Source: Acidobacteriota bacterium | Lineage (GTDB): Bacteria; Acidobacteriota; Terriglobia; Terriglobales; Acidobacteriaceae | Direction: 5' to 3' | NCBI GenBank assembly: GCA_021802085.1 | Contig: JAKAAZ010000065.1 | Span: 1 to 16,838, forward strand | DNA: 16,838 bases | Shown: piece by piece, positions 1 to 6,848 of the stretch | How positions within the stretch are numbered: position 1 is the stretch's first letter | How the letters are laid out: the number at the start of each line of letters is the position of its first letter | The notes under the pieces: model-generated | What the model saw: only the letters and a program-made list of their open reading frames with translations | The model's database searches: none | What the model was told of the DNA's origin: nothing | Made by a program: the position numbers and the translations under genes

Positions 1-48
1 GAACTGGAAATCAAAGTCTGGGCCGACAAGGCAAAACTGGCGGCTTAA
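1..48 (+). CDS. C-terminal end of an unidentified protein
   Basis: The open frame from base 1 encodes ELEIKVWADKAKLAA and ends at TAA (46-48). Only these 15 residues are in the window, so no family can be assigned. The reading frame is inferred from the open sequence and lysine/alanine-rich ending; no start is visible. Confidence 0.4.
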   Translation, partial: ELEIKVWADKAKLAA

Positions 49-74
49 AACTTGACACATTTACCACAAGTTCC

Positions 75-238
75 TTACTTCAAGACCTCTAGCGGAGGCA
101 CGCCCAGAGAACGAAACGCCTGCACCACCAGCGGCACGCCGCCCCGGGCGGTCAGGGTTTCTTGCAGCGGCTCATCATCAATCTCAAACAACAGCGGAGA
201 TTCGGTCGGCGAAGGCTTCCGGGGCGGATTGGATTCAT
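75..238 (-). pseudogene. N-terminal remnant of an IS1380-like transposase, frameshifted and truncated
   Basis: On the minus strand the frame reads PRKPSPTESPLLFEIDDEP, then LQETLTARGGVPLVVQAF and RSLGVPPLEVLK before TAA at 75-77. The 'DDEPL...LTARGGVPLVVQAFRSLG' pattern resembles the start of IS1380-family DDE transposases, which are usually 400 or more residues; this is recognition from memory, not a search. The natural start appears to be ATG at 236-238, but the next ten bases are a tandem AATCC duplication (GGATT GGATT on the plus strand, 226-235). Removing one copy joins the ATG to the homologous frame (M-N-P-P-R-K-P...). The match stops after about 50 residues with no catalytic core, so this is a dead scar. 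A longer in-frame ORF starts at ATG 294-296, but its first residues do not look transposase-like. Confidence 0.5.
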
Positions 239-475
239 GTCCACATCGTAACCGTTCCTCGCACCTGAAAGGTGCAGGAAAAACGATGCCAGACACTTCT
301 CATTTACCCCGCATCCATCCACTCCACGGGGCTTTCTGGACATCGCATCAACTTGAACGCAATGTTATCCATGGATCAGGGAGACAACTACTTTGCGAAG
401 GGAGTTCCCCTGCGTAGGCGGAAGCGGACTTCTCCCGTGAATCAAAGCAAAATAAGGAGTATTGGGCCGCGATGG
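239..475. other. Gene-free stretch beside the transposase scar
   Basis: No convincing coding frame on either strand. It holds a short perfect hairpin (261-275) and a weak inverted pair CCCCG/CGGGG (307-311 and 327-331). Overlapping short ORFs here have poor protein composition. Part may be leftover insertion-sequence end; the rest is the downstream region of the leftward MarC gene. Confidence 0.4.
257..278. repeat. Inverted repeat near the transposase remnant
   Basis: GCACCT-GAA-AGGTGC (261-275) is a perfect 6-bp stem with a 3-base loop. It extends by CCT/AGG across one bulged C (260). It is followed by A residues on the plus strand and lies just upstream of the presumed transposase start, so it may be part of a former insertion-sequence end. 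It lacks the T-run needed for an intrinsic terminator in either direction. Confidence 0.35.
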
Positions 476-1174
476 CTAATGATGGATGTGAAGTGCTTGC
501 TGTAGCAATGTCGCCGCCCCCCGCCAAAAGATCTGCACGCCGATGGCAAGCAGAATGAACGAGATAATCCGGAGAATTCCGTGGATTGTCTGCTGAGAGA
601 CCTTCCGGGCCAGTGCTGGAGCGTATCCGTAGGCGAAATAGACCAGAACACACAAAGCTACAATCGCCAGGAAGAACCCTAATTGACTGAAAATGCTGTC
701 GATCATCGCTGGCTGCTCTGCATGTGCAGCCAAAGTCAGAGTAACCACCACCGTCCCTGGACCGGCTGTCAGTGGAAAGGTGAAGGGATAGAACACTTTG
801 GAGTCGAGGGCCTGCAAGGAACTGGACAGTTCCGTTGCCTGACCTGGATTGGGCGCTGGCACATCCGGTTCGTTCAAGAGCTTCCAACCCATGGAGGCAA
901 GCACCAGTCCGCCTGCAACCTGGACGACGGGAAGAGAAATGCCGAAAAACGTGAGAAGCAGCGCACCCGCCAGATCGACTACTATAAGGAACAGCACCGT
1001 AAACAGTGCGATCCTCCGAGCCAGATGCTTGTACACTACCTCGTCCGCAGGACCCGCAAGCCCGAGAAACAACATCGCCGATCCCAAGGGGTTGATAAGA
1101 GGGAATAATGCGCTGAAGGCGATCGTAAAAAAATCGAACAGGCGAATTACCAAGGGAACGATCCGTGTATCCAT
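476..1174 (-). CDS. MarC family integral membrane protein
   Basis: 232 residues, the normal length for the MarC/SnatA (UPF0056) family of inner-membrane proteins. Some relatives export small amino acids; the role of most is unknown, and the old link of MarC to antibiotic resistance is not supported. About six hydrophobic segments are visible, beginning at residues 10-40 (FSALFPLINPLGSAMLFLGL, with the family's conserved N-P-x-G) and ending at about 200-220 (ILRIISFILLAIGVQIFW). The central 'FPFTFPLTAGPGT'-like segment, here YPFTFPLTAGPGTV, is a family hallmark. The ATG at 1174 starts directly before the first helix, without a clear Shine-Dalgarno. It lies 82 bases downstream of the DUF4230 gene on the same strand, so cotranscription is possible but not shown. 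Family is sure; substrate is not. Confidence 0.9.
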   Translation of the reverse strand: MDTRIVPLVIRLFDFFTIAFSALFPLINPLGSAMLFLGLAGPADEVVYKHLARRIALFTVLFLIVVDLAGALLLTFFGISLPVVQVAGGLVLASMGWKLLNEPDVPAPNPGQATELSSSLQALDSKVFYPFTFPLTAGPGTVVVTLTLAAHAEQPAMIDSIFSQLGFFLAIVALCVLVYFAYGYAPALARKVSQQTIHGILRIISFILLAIGVQIFWRGAATLLQQALHIHH

Positions 1175-1256
1175 CGCTAGATTGACTGTAGCAAAACAAG
1201 CCTCCCGATCCGAGCGCGGACCGTCTACATCCGATATCGCCGATAGAAAATCCGCT

Positions 1257-1910
1257 CTAATCGAAAGTTACGCGTTCAAAGCCTAAACCGAGCAGCATCG
1301 ACATCACTGTGGCTTGAGCATTCTTGCTGGCCGTTGCCAGGATGCCGTCGGCGAGTGCAGCCTGCTGGATCTGCTCCTGCGCCTTGGCGCGGACTTCGCT
1401 TTCAAGGTTGGGATCTTCCGGAACCAGCAAACCGGTGGTGCGCGAATAGACCCGCGTTTTCGAGTTGTCGAGTGCGGTGACAAAAATCTGCGGCGGCGGC
1501 AAATGCACCTGAACGGACCGGGCGTGGACTTGGATATCATCTGTTTTCAATTGGCCCAGGTCGACTCCGGCGATGACTTCGCCATGCACGACCAGCAGCA
1601 ATTTATCTCCCACCAAAAAATTTGGCAGGATTGGACTTTGCCGCTCGCCTTCAACGATCTTGTCGAGCGAGTACGTGACCGTTTCCAGCCGCTGCAAACG
1701 CTGGATCTTATTCGCCACAGTAAGCTGCGAGGTATCGATGGTCAGGCTTCTGCCCGTCACGATCGCAGCCAGATGGTCCCACACGCCCGTCTTTGCCTTG
1801 CGCGCAAAGATGGCAAAGCCGACGACGCCCAACAGGATTCCGGCCACCAAAGCAGGGAAACAGCTTCTTCTGCGCTCAGGCGACATGACGGAACTTTTAT
1901 TCATTCTCAT
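1257..1910 (-). CDS. DUF4230 domain protein, membrane-anchored
   Basis: A protein of about 217 residues with an N-terminal signal-anchor helix (CFPALVAGILLGVVGFAIFA) and an extracytoplasmic DUF4230 domain. The domain begins around LQRLETVTYSLDKIVEGE and contains KLLLVVHGEVIAGVDLGQL, the typical 'G.v.aGvDls' pattern. The C-terminal helix (SEVRAKAQEQIQQAALADGI) and the ending GFERVTFD are also family-like. Function of DUF4230 is unknown. The ORF can begin at ATG 1943, but ATG 1910 is preceded by GAGG five bases upstream and gives MRMNKSS, so I prefer it. The mutase gene ends 66 bases upstream on the same strand. Whether the two genes work together is not known. Confidence 0.85.
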   Translation of the reverse strand: MRMNKSSVMSPERRRSCFPALVAGILLGVVGFAIFARKAKTGVWDHLAAIVTGRSLTIDTSQLTVANKIQRLQRLETVTYSLDKIVEGERQSPILPNFLVGDKLLLVVHGEVIAGVDLGQLKTDDIQVHARSVQVHLPPPQIFVTALDNSKTRVYSRTTGLLVPEDPNLESEVRAKAQEQIQQAALADGILATASKNAQATVMSMLLGLGFERVTFD

Positions 1911-1976
1911 GCCTGCCTCACTTGGATGCGTCTTCCCACCCATTGCGGCGCCGCGCAGGGCAGTCTTGATTCCTAC

Positions 1977-3620
1977 TCAGATGACTACTGTTTCTTGATA
2001 TTCGCCGAAGACATCTCGCAGAGTTCCTGCGATTTCGCCGACTGTTGCATAGCTTTCCACGGCTTCCAGTATCGCGGGCATCAGATTCATACCACCGCGC
2101 GCTGCTTCTATAACTCCACGGATGGAGGCCTGCCACCGGGCGGGTTCGCGGCGGGTACGCATGGCGCGCAGTCGCTCCACCTGTTTACGTTCCAGAGATT
2201 CATCCATGTGCTGCAGTGGAATCGGGGGGGCATTTTCCTGTGTGAAGCGGTTGACCCCCACAATAATGGCAGCTCCGTTATCGACGGCCTGCTGAAATTC
2301 ATAGGCGGCATTCTGGATTTCCTGCTGCACGTAGCCGCGCTCGATGGCACGGAGCATCCCACCCATGGCTGCGATTTTGCTCAGGTATTCCATCGCGCGG
2401 TTCTCAATTTCATCCGTCATCGCTTCAATGCAATACGATCCGGCGAACGGGTCGATGGTCTGGGCCACACCGGATTCGTATGCCAGAATCTGCTGTGTGC
2501 GCAGCGCTGTACGAGCAGCCTGTTCCGTGGGCAGCGCCAGCGCTTCGTCGTAGCCGTTGGTATGCAGTGACTGAGTTCCGCCCAACACCGCGGCCATCGC
2601 CTCGACCGCCGTGCGCACAATGTTGTTCTCCGGTTGTTGCGCCGTCAGCGTGGAACCCGCCGTTTGCGCGTGGAAGCGCAGCATCCATGCGCGGGGATTC
2701 TTCGCGCCAAATTCTTCCCGCATGATGCGTGCCCACATCCGCCGTGCCGCGCGGAACTTCGCAACCTCTTCCAGAAAATTGCTGTGCGCATTGAAGAAAA
2801 ACGACAGCCTGGGAGCAAACACGTCAACATCGAGACCCGCGTCCATGGCTGCCCGTACGTAGGTCTTTCCATTCGCCAGGGTGAAGGCCACTTCCTGTAC
2901 CGCGGTCGAACCGGCCTCCCGCATGTGATAGCCGGAAATGGAAATCGTATTCCACTCCGGTACGTGGTCGTGGGTCCACGCAAACATGTCGGTGATGATG
3001 CGCATGGCGTGCGCCACGGGGTAAATGTAGGTCCCCCGGGCGATGTATTCCTTCAGAATGTCGTTCTGCACGGTGCCAGAGAGTTGTTTCGTGTCCAGTC
3101 CGTTCCGACGCGCCACTGCAATATAGAGCGCGAGAAGTATGCTGGCGGTCGAGTTGATCGTCATCGACGTGGAGATTTTATCCAGCGGAATATCGGCGAA
3201 CAGCCTCTCCATGTCCTCAATGGAGTCGATGGCGACTCCGACCTTGCCCACCTCTCCGATCGACATGGGGTCATCGGAGTCGTAGCCAATCTGCGTCGGC
3301 AAGTCAAAGGCAACAGACAATCCTGCTGTTCCGCTGGCCAGTAGAAATTTGTAACGGCGATTGCTCTCTTCCGCGTCGCCCATGCCGGCATACTGGCGCA
3401 TGGTCCACAGTCGCCCGCGGTACATGGTGGGTTGAATGCCGCGAGTATAGGGATATTCGCCGGGGTATCCGATTTTCTCGTTGGTTGCCACTGTGCCATT
3501 CTGGGATGGATTCCCTGGGGCAGGCTCCGACGGGCCATACCTAGGCTCGATCGGAAAGCTCGAATCTGGGGATGCATCCAATCTGTGGCTTTCATCTCGT
3601 GACGCAGGGTGGCTTGGCAT
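1977..3620 (-). CDS. Methylmalonyl-CoA mutase-type large (catalytic) subunit without B12 domain
   Basis: 547 residues forming the TIM-barrel substrate domain of coenzyme-B12-dependent acyl-CoA mutases; the roughly 130-residue cobalamin domain (DxHxxG) is absent, so a separate small subunit must supply it. Core motifs include YPGEYPYTRG (52-61), PTMYRGRLWTMRQYAG (64-79), LSGTVQNDILKEY (180-192) and TISISGYHMREAG (225-237). Compared with Propionibacterium MutB, Tyr77, Gln185, Arg195, Tyr231 and His232 match Tyr89, Gln197, Arg207, Tyr243 and His244 with identical spacing. Ala104 matches Ala116. 2-hydroxyisobutyryl-CoA mutase has Ile and Asp at the Tyr89 and Ala116 sites, so methylmalonyl-CoA to succinyl-CoA is the likeliest reaction. 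The first 48 residues are degenerate, and an in-frame TAG at 3634-3636 prevents a much longer start. No clear Shine-Dalgarno precedes the ATG. No small subunit or MeaB-type chaperone is in the window. Confidence 0.93.
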   Translation of the reverse strand: MPSHPASRDESHRLDASPDSSFPIEPRYGPSEPAPGNPSQNGTVATNEKIGYPGEYPYTRGIQPTMYRGRLWTMRQYAGMGDAEESNRRYKFLLASGTAGLSVAFDLPTQIGYDSDDPMSIGEVGKVGVAIDSIEDMERLFADIPLDKISTSMTINSTASILLALYIAVARRNGLDTKQLSGTVQNDILKEYIARGTYIYPVAHAMRIITDMFAWTHDHVPEWNTISISGYHMREAGSTAVQEVAFTLANGKTYVRAAMDAGLDVDVFAPRLSFFFNAHSNFLEEVAKFRAARRMWARIMREEFGAKNPRAWMLRFHAQTAGSTLTAQQPENNIVRTAVEAMAAVLGGTQSLHTNGYDEALALPTEQAARTALRTQQILAYESGVAQTIDPFAGSYCIEAMTDEIENRAMEYLSKIAAMGGMLRAIERGYVQQEIQNAAYEFQQAVDNGAAIIVGVNRFTQENAPPIPLQHMDESLERKQVERLRAMRTRREPARWQASIRGVIEAARGGMNLMPAILEAVESYATVGEIAGTLRDVFGEYQETVVI

Positions 3621-3665
3621 GGCGCAACGAACTTGCTACTGCAGGCGGCGGTGCAGTCGGAAAAC

Positions 3666-4217
3666 TTAGCGCGGCGTGCGATGTGAATGGACGAACGCGC
3701 TGACGGAAAAATAGAGAAACAAGATTGCCATGACCAGATCGATCTCAAAGTGGCGATGTTCCGGTCCCGATCTCCAGGCATCTCGCAGGCGCCAAAGTTC
3801 CTGGAGAAAGAAAACTGCAAACAGGGCAAAGAAAACTCCCGTCACCTCATGCCAGAGCGCTCGTCCAGCGCGAGCAAATGGTCCCCAGAATGCCCTGCCA
3901 AAGCCGCGACCGCCTCGGGCCGCCTGGCGCACAACGCTGCTTGGCACTGGGGTGCGTCTGGCTGCGGGACGTGCCGCGCCAGGAGCAGGAATTCGTCTTT
4001 CCTCGGGCCGTCGCTCTTCGGCAGGGATGGACGGCCGCACGCCATCCGTGGAAGTCGCCTTCGCCGCCTGCTCACGCAAAACCTTCGCGGCCAAGCGAGT
4101 GCCGATCCCCAGCCTTCGACCTAGACGAACGTTGTCCACACAGAAAAGTGTAGCAGCGGAATCGAACTTCGTTGCCCTCTTTTGGAAAGAGAAGTATGGT
4201 AAGAAAAACGCGACCAT
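3666..4217 (-). CDS. Small membrane protein of unknown function
   Basis: I do not recognise a family. From ATG 4217 it would have 183 residues. A basic cytoplasmic-looking stretch (VRLGRRLGIGTRLAAKVLRE) is followed by a proline/arginine/alanine-rich linker and a glycine-rich segment. Two hydrophobic helices follow, GVFFALFAVFFLQELWRL and IDLVMAILFLYFSVSAFVHS, with a short C-terminal tail. The frame is open to ATG 4313, but that would run through the strong ribosome binding site and start of the divergent gene at 4239. A GTG at 4137-4139, just before DNVRLGRRLG, would avoid the divergent promoter as well and is a serious alternative start (157 residues). It ends 45 bases before the mutase start on the same strand. 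Composition supports a real protein; function unknown. Confidence 0.6.
   Translation of the reverse strand: MVAFFLPYFSFQKRATKFDSAATLFCVDNVRLGRRLGIGTRLAAKVLREQAAKATSTDGVRPSIPAEERRPEERRIPAPGAARPAARRTPVPSSVVRQAARGGRGFGRAFWGPFARAGRALWHEVTGVFFALFAVFFLQELWRLRDAWRSGPEHRHFEIDLVMAILFLYFSVSAFVHSHRTPR
4172..4200 (+). promoter_or_regulatory. Candidate sigma-70 promoter for the small gene at 4239
   Basis: TTGCCC (4172-4177) and TATGGT (4195-4200) are 17 bases apart, each matching four of six consensus bases. A transcript would start near 4207, about 30 bases before the TTG start. It overlaps the longer version of the divergent gene, which is one reason to doubt that gene's upstream starts. Confidence 0.35.
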
Positions 4218-4238
4218 CCTGGCGCGGGGAGGCTGAAT

Positions 4239-4535
4239 TTGAATCGCAAGATACGCAATCTCATTGAGCAACTGGGCGAAGCGATCCACGAAACCGTTGC
4301 CGAATCCGATCAAATCGCCGGAGTGGTGCGCAATATCCGTGCCGAAGGTTTTGAGGTGATGCTGATGCTGGAGGCGACCATCGGGCTGAATGAGGCGGCA
4401 AAAGACCCTGCCGAAAAATCGGAAATAGCGACCACCGCAGAATCCGGCCCATTCACCGCGCAGGATGTGAACTTCTTGCGCACCTTGAGGATTCGAATTA
4501 CCGAAGAGGCCGACAACGCCGAGGCTGCGGGCTAG
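4239..4535 (+). CDS. Small acidic protein of unknown function (TTG start)
   Basis: 98 residues, soluble, rich in glutamate and alanine, beginning MNRKIRNLIEQLGEAIHE and mostly predicted helical. No family recognised. The start codon is TTG (4239-4241), supported by a near-perfect Shine-Dalgarno GGGGAGG (4226-4232) six bases upstream; the first in-frame ATG is too far inside to be the start. A possible sigma-70 promoter lies just ahead. It is followed by 206 non-coding bases before glgC, so the two are probably separate transcription units. The consistent coding composition and strong ribosome binding site make it a likely real gene. Confidence 0.7.
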   Translation: MNRKIRNLIEQLGEAIHETVAESDQIAGVVRNIRAEGFEVMLMLEATIGLNEAAKDPAEKSEIATTAESGPFTAQDVNFLRTLRIRITEEADNAEAAG

Positions 4536-4569
4536 AACGGTTCCATGGTGGCGTATCGAGAGGGCAGAT

Positions 4570-4585
4570 ATCCACGCGGATTTTT
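4570..4585 (+). terminator. Weak candidate terminator after the 4239 gene
   Basis: ATCC-ACGC-GGAT forms a 4-bp stem immediately followed by five T residues (4581-4585). The stem is short, so termination here is only a possibility; position 35 bases after the stop fits. Confidence 0.25.
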
Positions 4586-4664
4586 CTTCAAGGAAAGTTG
4601 CACCACGGGATCGTTGGTCCGGCTCTTGTGCATCCTAACTAGAGGCCATAGCCACGCAGCATCG

Positions 4665-4700
4665 AACATTTTTTGGTCATCGCGGTCTAACATGTTTTGG
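4665..4700. repeat. Imperfect 12-bp direct repeat upstream of glgC
   Basis: AACATTTTTTGG (4665-4676) and AACATGTTTTGG (4689-4700) differ at one base and lie 24 bases apart, start to start. The second copy ends two bases before a TACAAT box. Such an arrangement could bind a regulator of glgC; no factor can be named. Confidence 0.4.
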
Positions 4701-4702
4701 AC

Positions 4703-4708
4703 TACAAT
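4703..4708 (+). promoter_or_regulatory. Candidate -10 box of glgC
   Basis: TACAAT matches five of six bases of the sigma-70 -10 consensus and sits 34 bases before the glgC ATG. No good -35 box lies at the right distance, which would fit an activator-dependent promoter using the direct repeat upstream. Confidence 0.3.
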
Positions 4709-4741
4709 TCAGGGTCGTGGCGTTCAGAGAGGTCGAATTCA

Positions 4742-6007
4742 ATGCCCCCAATGAGAGATACTTTGGGAGTTCTACTGGCAGGTGGGGCTGGCGAGCGGCT
4801 GTATCCACTTACTCGCGACCGCGCCAAACCTGCTGTGCCCTTCGGCGGAAACTATCGCATCATCGATATCACACTGTCGAATTGCATCAACTCCGATCTG
4901 CGCCATGTCTACATTCTGACGCAATATAAGGCGCTTTCCCTGAACCGCCACATTCGCGAAGGCTGGGGTTCGGTGGTCGCCAACGAACTGGGCGAATTCA
5001 TTGAGATCCTGCCGCCAATGCAGCGCGTGAGCGCCAACTGGTACATGGGAACCGCGGATGCTGTGTATCAGAACATATACTCAATTGGCAGCGAGCAACC
5101 CGCGCGCGTGTTGATTCTCTCCGGCGACCACATCTACAAGATGAACTATGGACGCATGGCGCAACAACATCTGGATTCAGGGGCGGACGTTACCCTGGCC
5201 ACCCTGCCCATCGATCCGTCCGAAGTTTCCCGGTTCGGTGTAGTCGAGGTTTCGCAAACCGGTGAAGTCACCGGCTTTCAGGAGAAACCGCAGCAAACGA
5301 ATTTGCGCTCGCCTTTCAATCAGGACAAGGTCGATGCGTCCATGGGCATTTACCTCTTCAATACCGATGTACTGTTGCCGGCGTTGATTCGCGATGCGGA
5401 AGACCCGAATTCGCAGCACGATTTTGGTCACAATATTCTTCCAGCCATGCTTGGCCAGTACAAAATGTACGCGTTCAACTTTGTCGACGAAAATAAACAG
5501 GAAGCCCTCTACTGGCGCGACGTTGGGACCCTCGATGCCTACTATGACGCCAATATGGACGTTGCATCGGTGACGCCAATCTTCAATTTATACGACAAAA
5601 GCTGGCCCATGCGGACCCGGCCTCTCCAATACCCTCCGGCGAAGTTCGTCTTCGGCGAGCCCGGACGCACCGGCATGGCCATCAACACAGTCGTCTCCGC
5701 CGGCTGCATCGTCTCCGGCGCCACCGTACGCAACAGCGTGCTGTCCCACGATGTCCGCGTCAATTCTTATGGGGAAGTCGACTCGAGCATTCTGTTTTCC
5801 CATGTCAGGATCGGGCGCCATTGCCGAATTCGACGCGCCATTCTCGACCGCGACGTTCAGATTCCTGAAGGCACTGTGATCGGCTATGACGCGAATGAAG
5901 ATCGAAAGAACTACCTGGTCACGGAGAGTGGTATTACGGTCGTGAGCCGAGACTACTCACTCTACGAAAATCCGGTTGCCTCCGACTTCGTTCCCCACGA
6001 CATGTAG
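4742..6007 (+). CDS. glgC: Glucose-1-phosphate adenylyltransferase (ADP-glucose pyrophosphorylase)
   Basis: 421 residues, the usual GlgC length. It makes ADP-glucose from ATP and glucose-1-phosphate, the committed and allosterically regulated step of bacterial glycogen synthesis. The N-terminal nucleotidyltransferase domain has the pyrophosphorylase loop GGAGERLYPLT (14-24), FGGNYRIIDITLSN (34-47), GTADAVYQN (103-111) and SGDHIYKMNY (127-136), then YWRDVGTLDAYYDANMD. The C-terminal left-handed beta-helix includes VVSAGCIVSGATVRNSVLS. ATG 4742 is chosen because AGAGAGG (4726-4732) lies nine bases upstream; the frame is open to 4697 but that part is not conserved. ATG 4751 is also possible. No other glycogen gene is adjacent. 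Confidence 0.97.
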   Translation: MPPMRDTLGVLLAGGAGERLYPLTRDRAKPAVPFGGNYRIIDITLSNCINSDLRHVYILTQYKALSLNRHIREGWGSVVANELGEFIEILPPMQRVSANWYMGTADAVYQNIYSIGSEQPARVLILSGDHIYKMNYGRMAQQHLDSGADVTLATLPIDPSEVSRFGVVEVSQTGEVTGFQEKPQQTNLRSPFNQDKVDASMGIYLFNTDVLLPALIRDAEDPNSQHDFGHNILPAMLGQYKMYAFNFVDENKQEALYWRDVGTLDAYYDANMDVASVTPIFNLYDKSWPMRTRPLQYPPAKFVFGEPGRTGMAINTVVSAGCIVSGATVRNSVLSHDVRVNSYGEVDSSILFSHVRIGRHCRIRRAILDRDVQIPEGTVIGYDANEDRKNYLVTESGITVVSRDYSLYENPVASDFVPHDM

Positions 6008-6075
6008 TGCCAGCCATCGTCGTTGCGCGCGCGCAAGAAAGTCGCCGTATACCTCGCTTTTCTGTAGTATGTGAG

Positions 6076-6103
6076 GGAACTGAAAGGCGATTGCCTGCGT
6101 ATC
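6076..6103 (+). promoter_or_regulatory. ECF sigma-type promoter for the sigma/anti-sigma operon
   Basis: GGAAC (6076-6080) and CGTATC (6098-6103) are separated by exactly 17 bases. GGAAC is the classic -35 of RpoE/ECF-type promoters and CGT is a common -10 core. Transcription would start near 6110. Its place just ahead of an ECF sigma gene suggests autoregulation. The motif match is seen; activity and sigma specificity are inferred. Confidence 0.55.
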
Positions 6104-6236
6104 CTTTGCTATGGGATTGTCGGCTTGGCCATGCCCGCGCAAGCGCATCACCCGATTCGATCTGCGGGACGGCAGCGGCAACATGGGCCATGCAACGCAC
6201 TCCGCATCGAAGGGGATATCCGCAGTCAAACAGCGG

Positions 6237-6848
6237 ATGCCCACAGATCCAGACTCCGTCGAAGAGACCAACGCGCTCATACGTCGTTGCCTGCAGGGAG
6301 ACAACCACGCCTGGCAGCAAATCGTCGAGTCGCAGCACCGTCGCGTCTACGGCCTTTGCTATCGTTTCACAGGCTCCGCTGGGAATGCGGAGGACCTGAC
6401 ACAGGATGTATTTCTGAAGGTCTATCGCAATCTGAAAACATTTGACGTCGAACGTGGCAGCTTTCATACCTGGCTGACCACCCTGACCCGGAATCTGCTG
6501 GTCGACCACTTTCGCCGCACCCGTGCCGAACAGACCACCCATTCCCTCGACGCCGGATGGGACGATCCAGAGGGACTTTCCTCGCCAGCGGAGAGAATTC
6601 AGGGGCAGGAGTCCGACCCGCTGCAGCACTGCATTGATCGTGAACTACAAACGCTCGTCCAACGGGCGCTGTTGCGGGTTTCACCGGAGTTGCGCGAGGC
6701 CGTGATTCTGCGTGATCTGAAAGATATGGATTACAAGGAAATTGCTGAAGCCTTGCGAATTCCTGAAGGAACCGTAAAGTCCAGAATTAGCCGCGGCCGC
6801 ATGGAACTGGCAAGGCTGCTGGAACGTACTAAGAAGCAGGTGATGTAA
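6237..6848 (+). CDS. RNA polymerase ECF sigma factor (sigma-70 family, RpoE-like)
   Basis: From ATG 6237 it has 203 residues. Region 2 is clear: ALIRRCLQGDNHAWQQIVES, then VYGLCYRFTGSAGNAEDLTQ, DVFLKVYRNLKTFD and FHTWLTTLTRNLLVDHFRR. After a polar linker, region 4 follows: LLRVSPELREAVILRDLKDM, DYKEIAEALRIPEGTVKSRI, SRGRMELARLLER, containing the -35-binding helix-turn-helix. No region 1 or 3, as expected for ECF. The frame is open to ATG 6111, with another ATG at 6183; I chose 6237 because normal ECF length and conserved sequence begin there, although no start has a strong Shine-Dalgarno. The stop TAA overlaps the anti-sigma ATG by one base, indicating translational coupling. An ECF-like promoter lies upstream at 6076-6103, so the factor probably drives its own operon. 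Confidence 0.93.
   Translation: MPTDPDSVEETNALIRRCLQGDNHAWQQIVESQHRRVYGLCYRFTGSAGNAEDLTQDVFLKVYRNLKTFDVERGSFHTWLTTLTRNLLVDHFRRTRAEQTTHSLDAGWDDPEGLSSPAERIQGQESDPLQHCIDRELQTLVQRALLRVSPELREAVILRDLKDMDYKEIAEALRIPEGTVKSRISRGRMELARLLERTKKQVM

Noticed and set aside
307..331. Possible terminator CCCCG...CGGGG followed by CTTTCT
   Set aside because: Only five base pairs with a 15-base loop and no proper T-run; it is also far from the stop of the first gene.
348..1199. Long minus-strand ORF of 283 residues overlapping the MarC gene
   Set aside because: It is a frame shadow of the clear MarC coding sequence; its serine/arginine/cysteine-rich composition has no membrane or domain pattern.
1314..2570. 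418-residue plus-strand ORF opposite the DUF4230 and mutase genes
   Set aside because: It spans the antisense of two well-supported genes and has no recognisable domain; a by-product of high GC.
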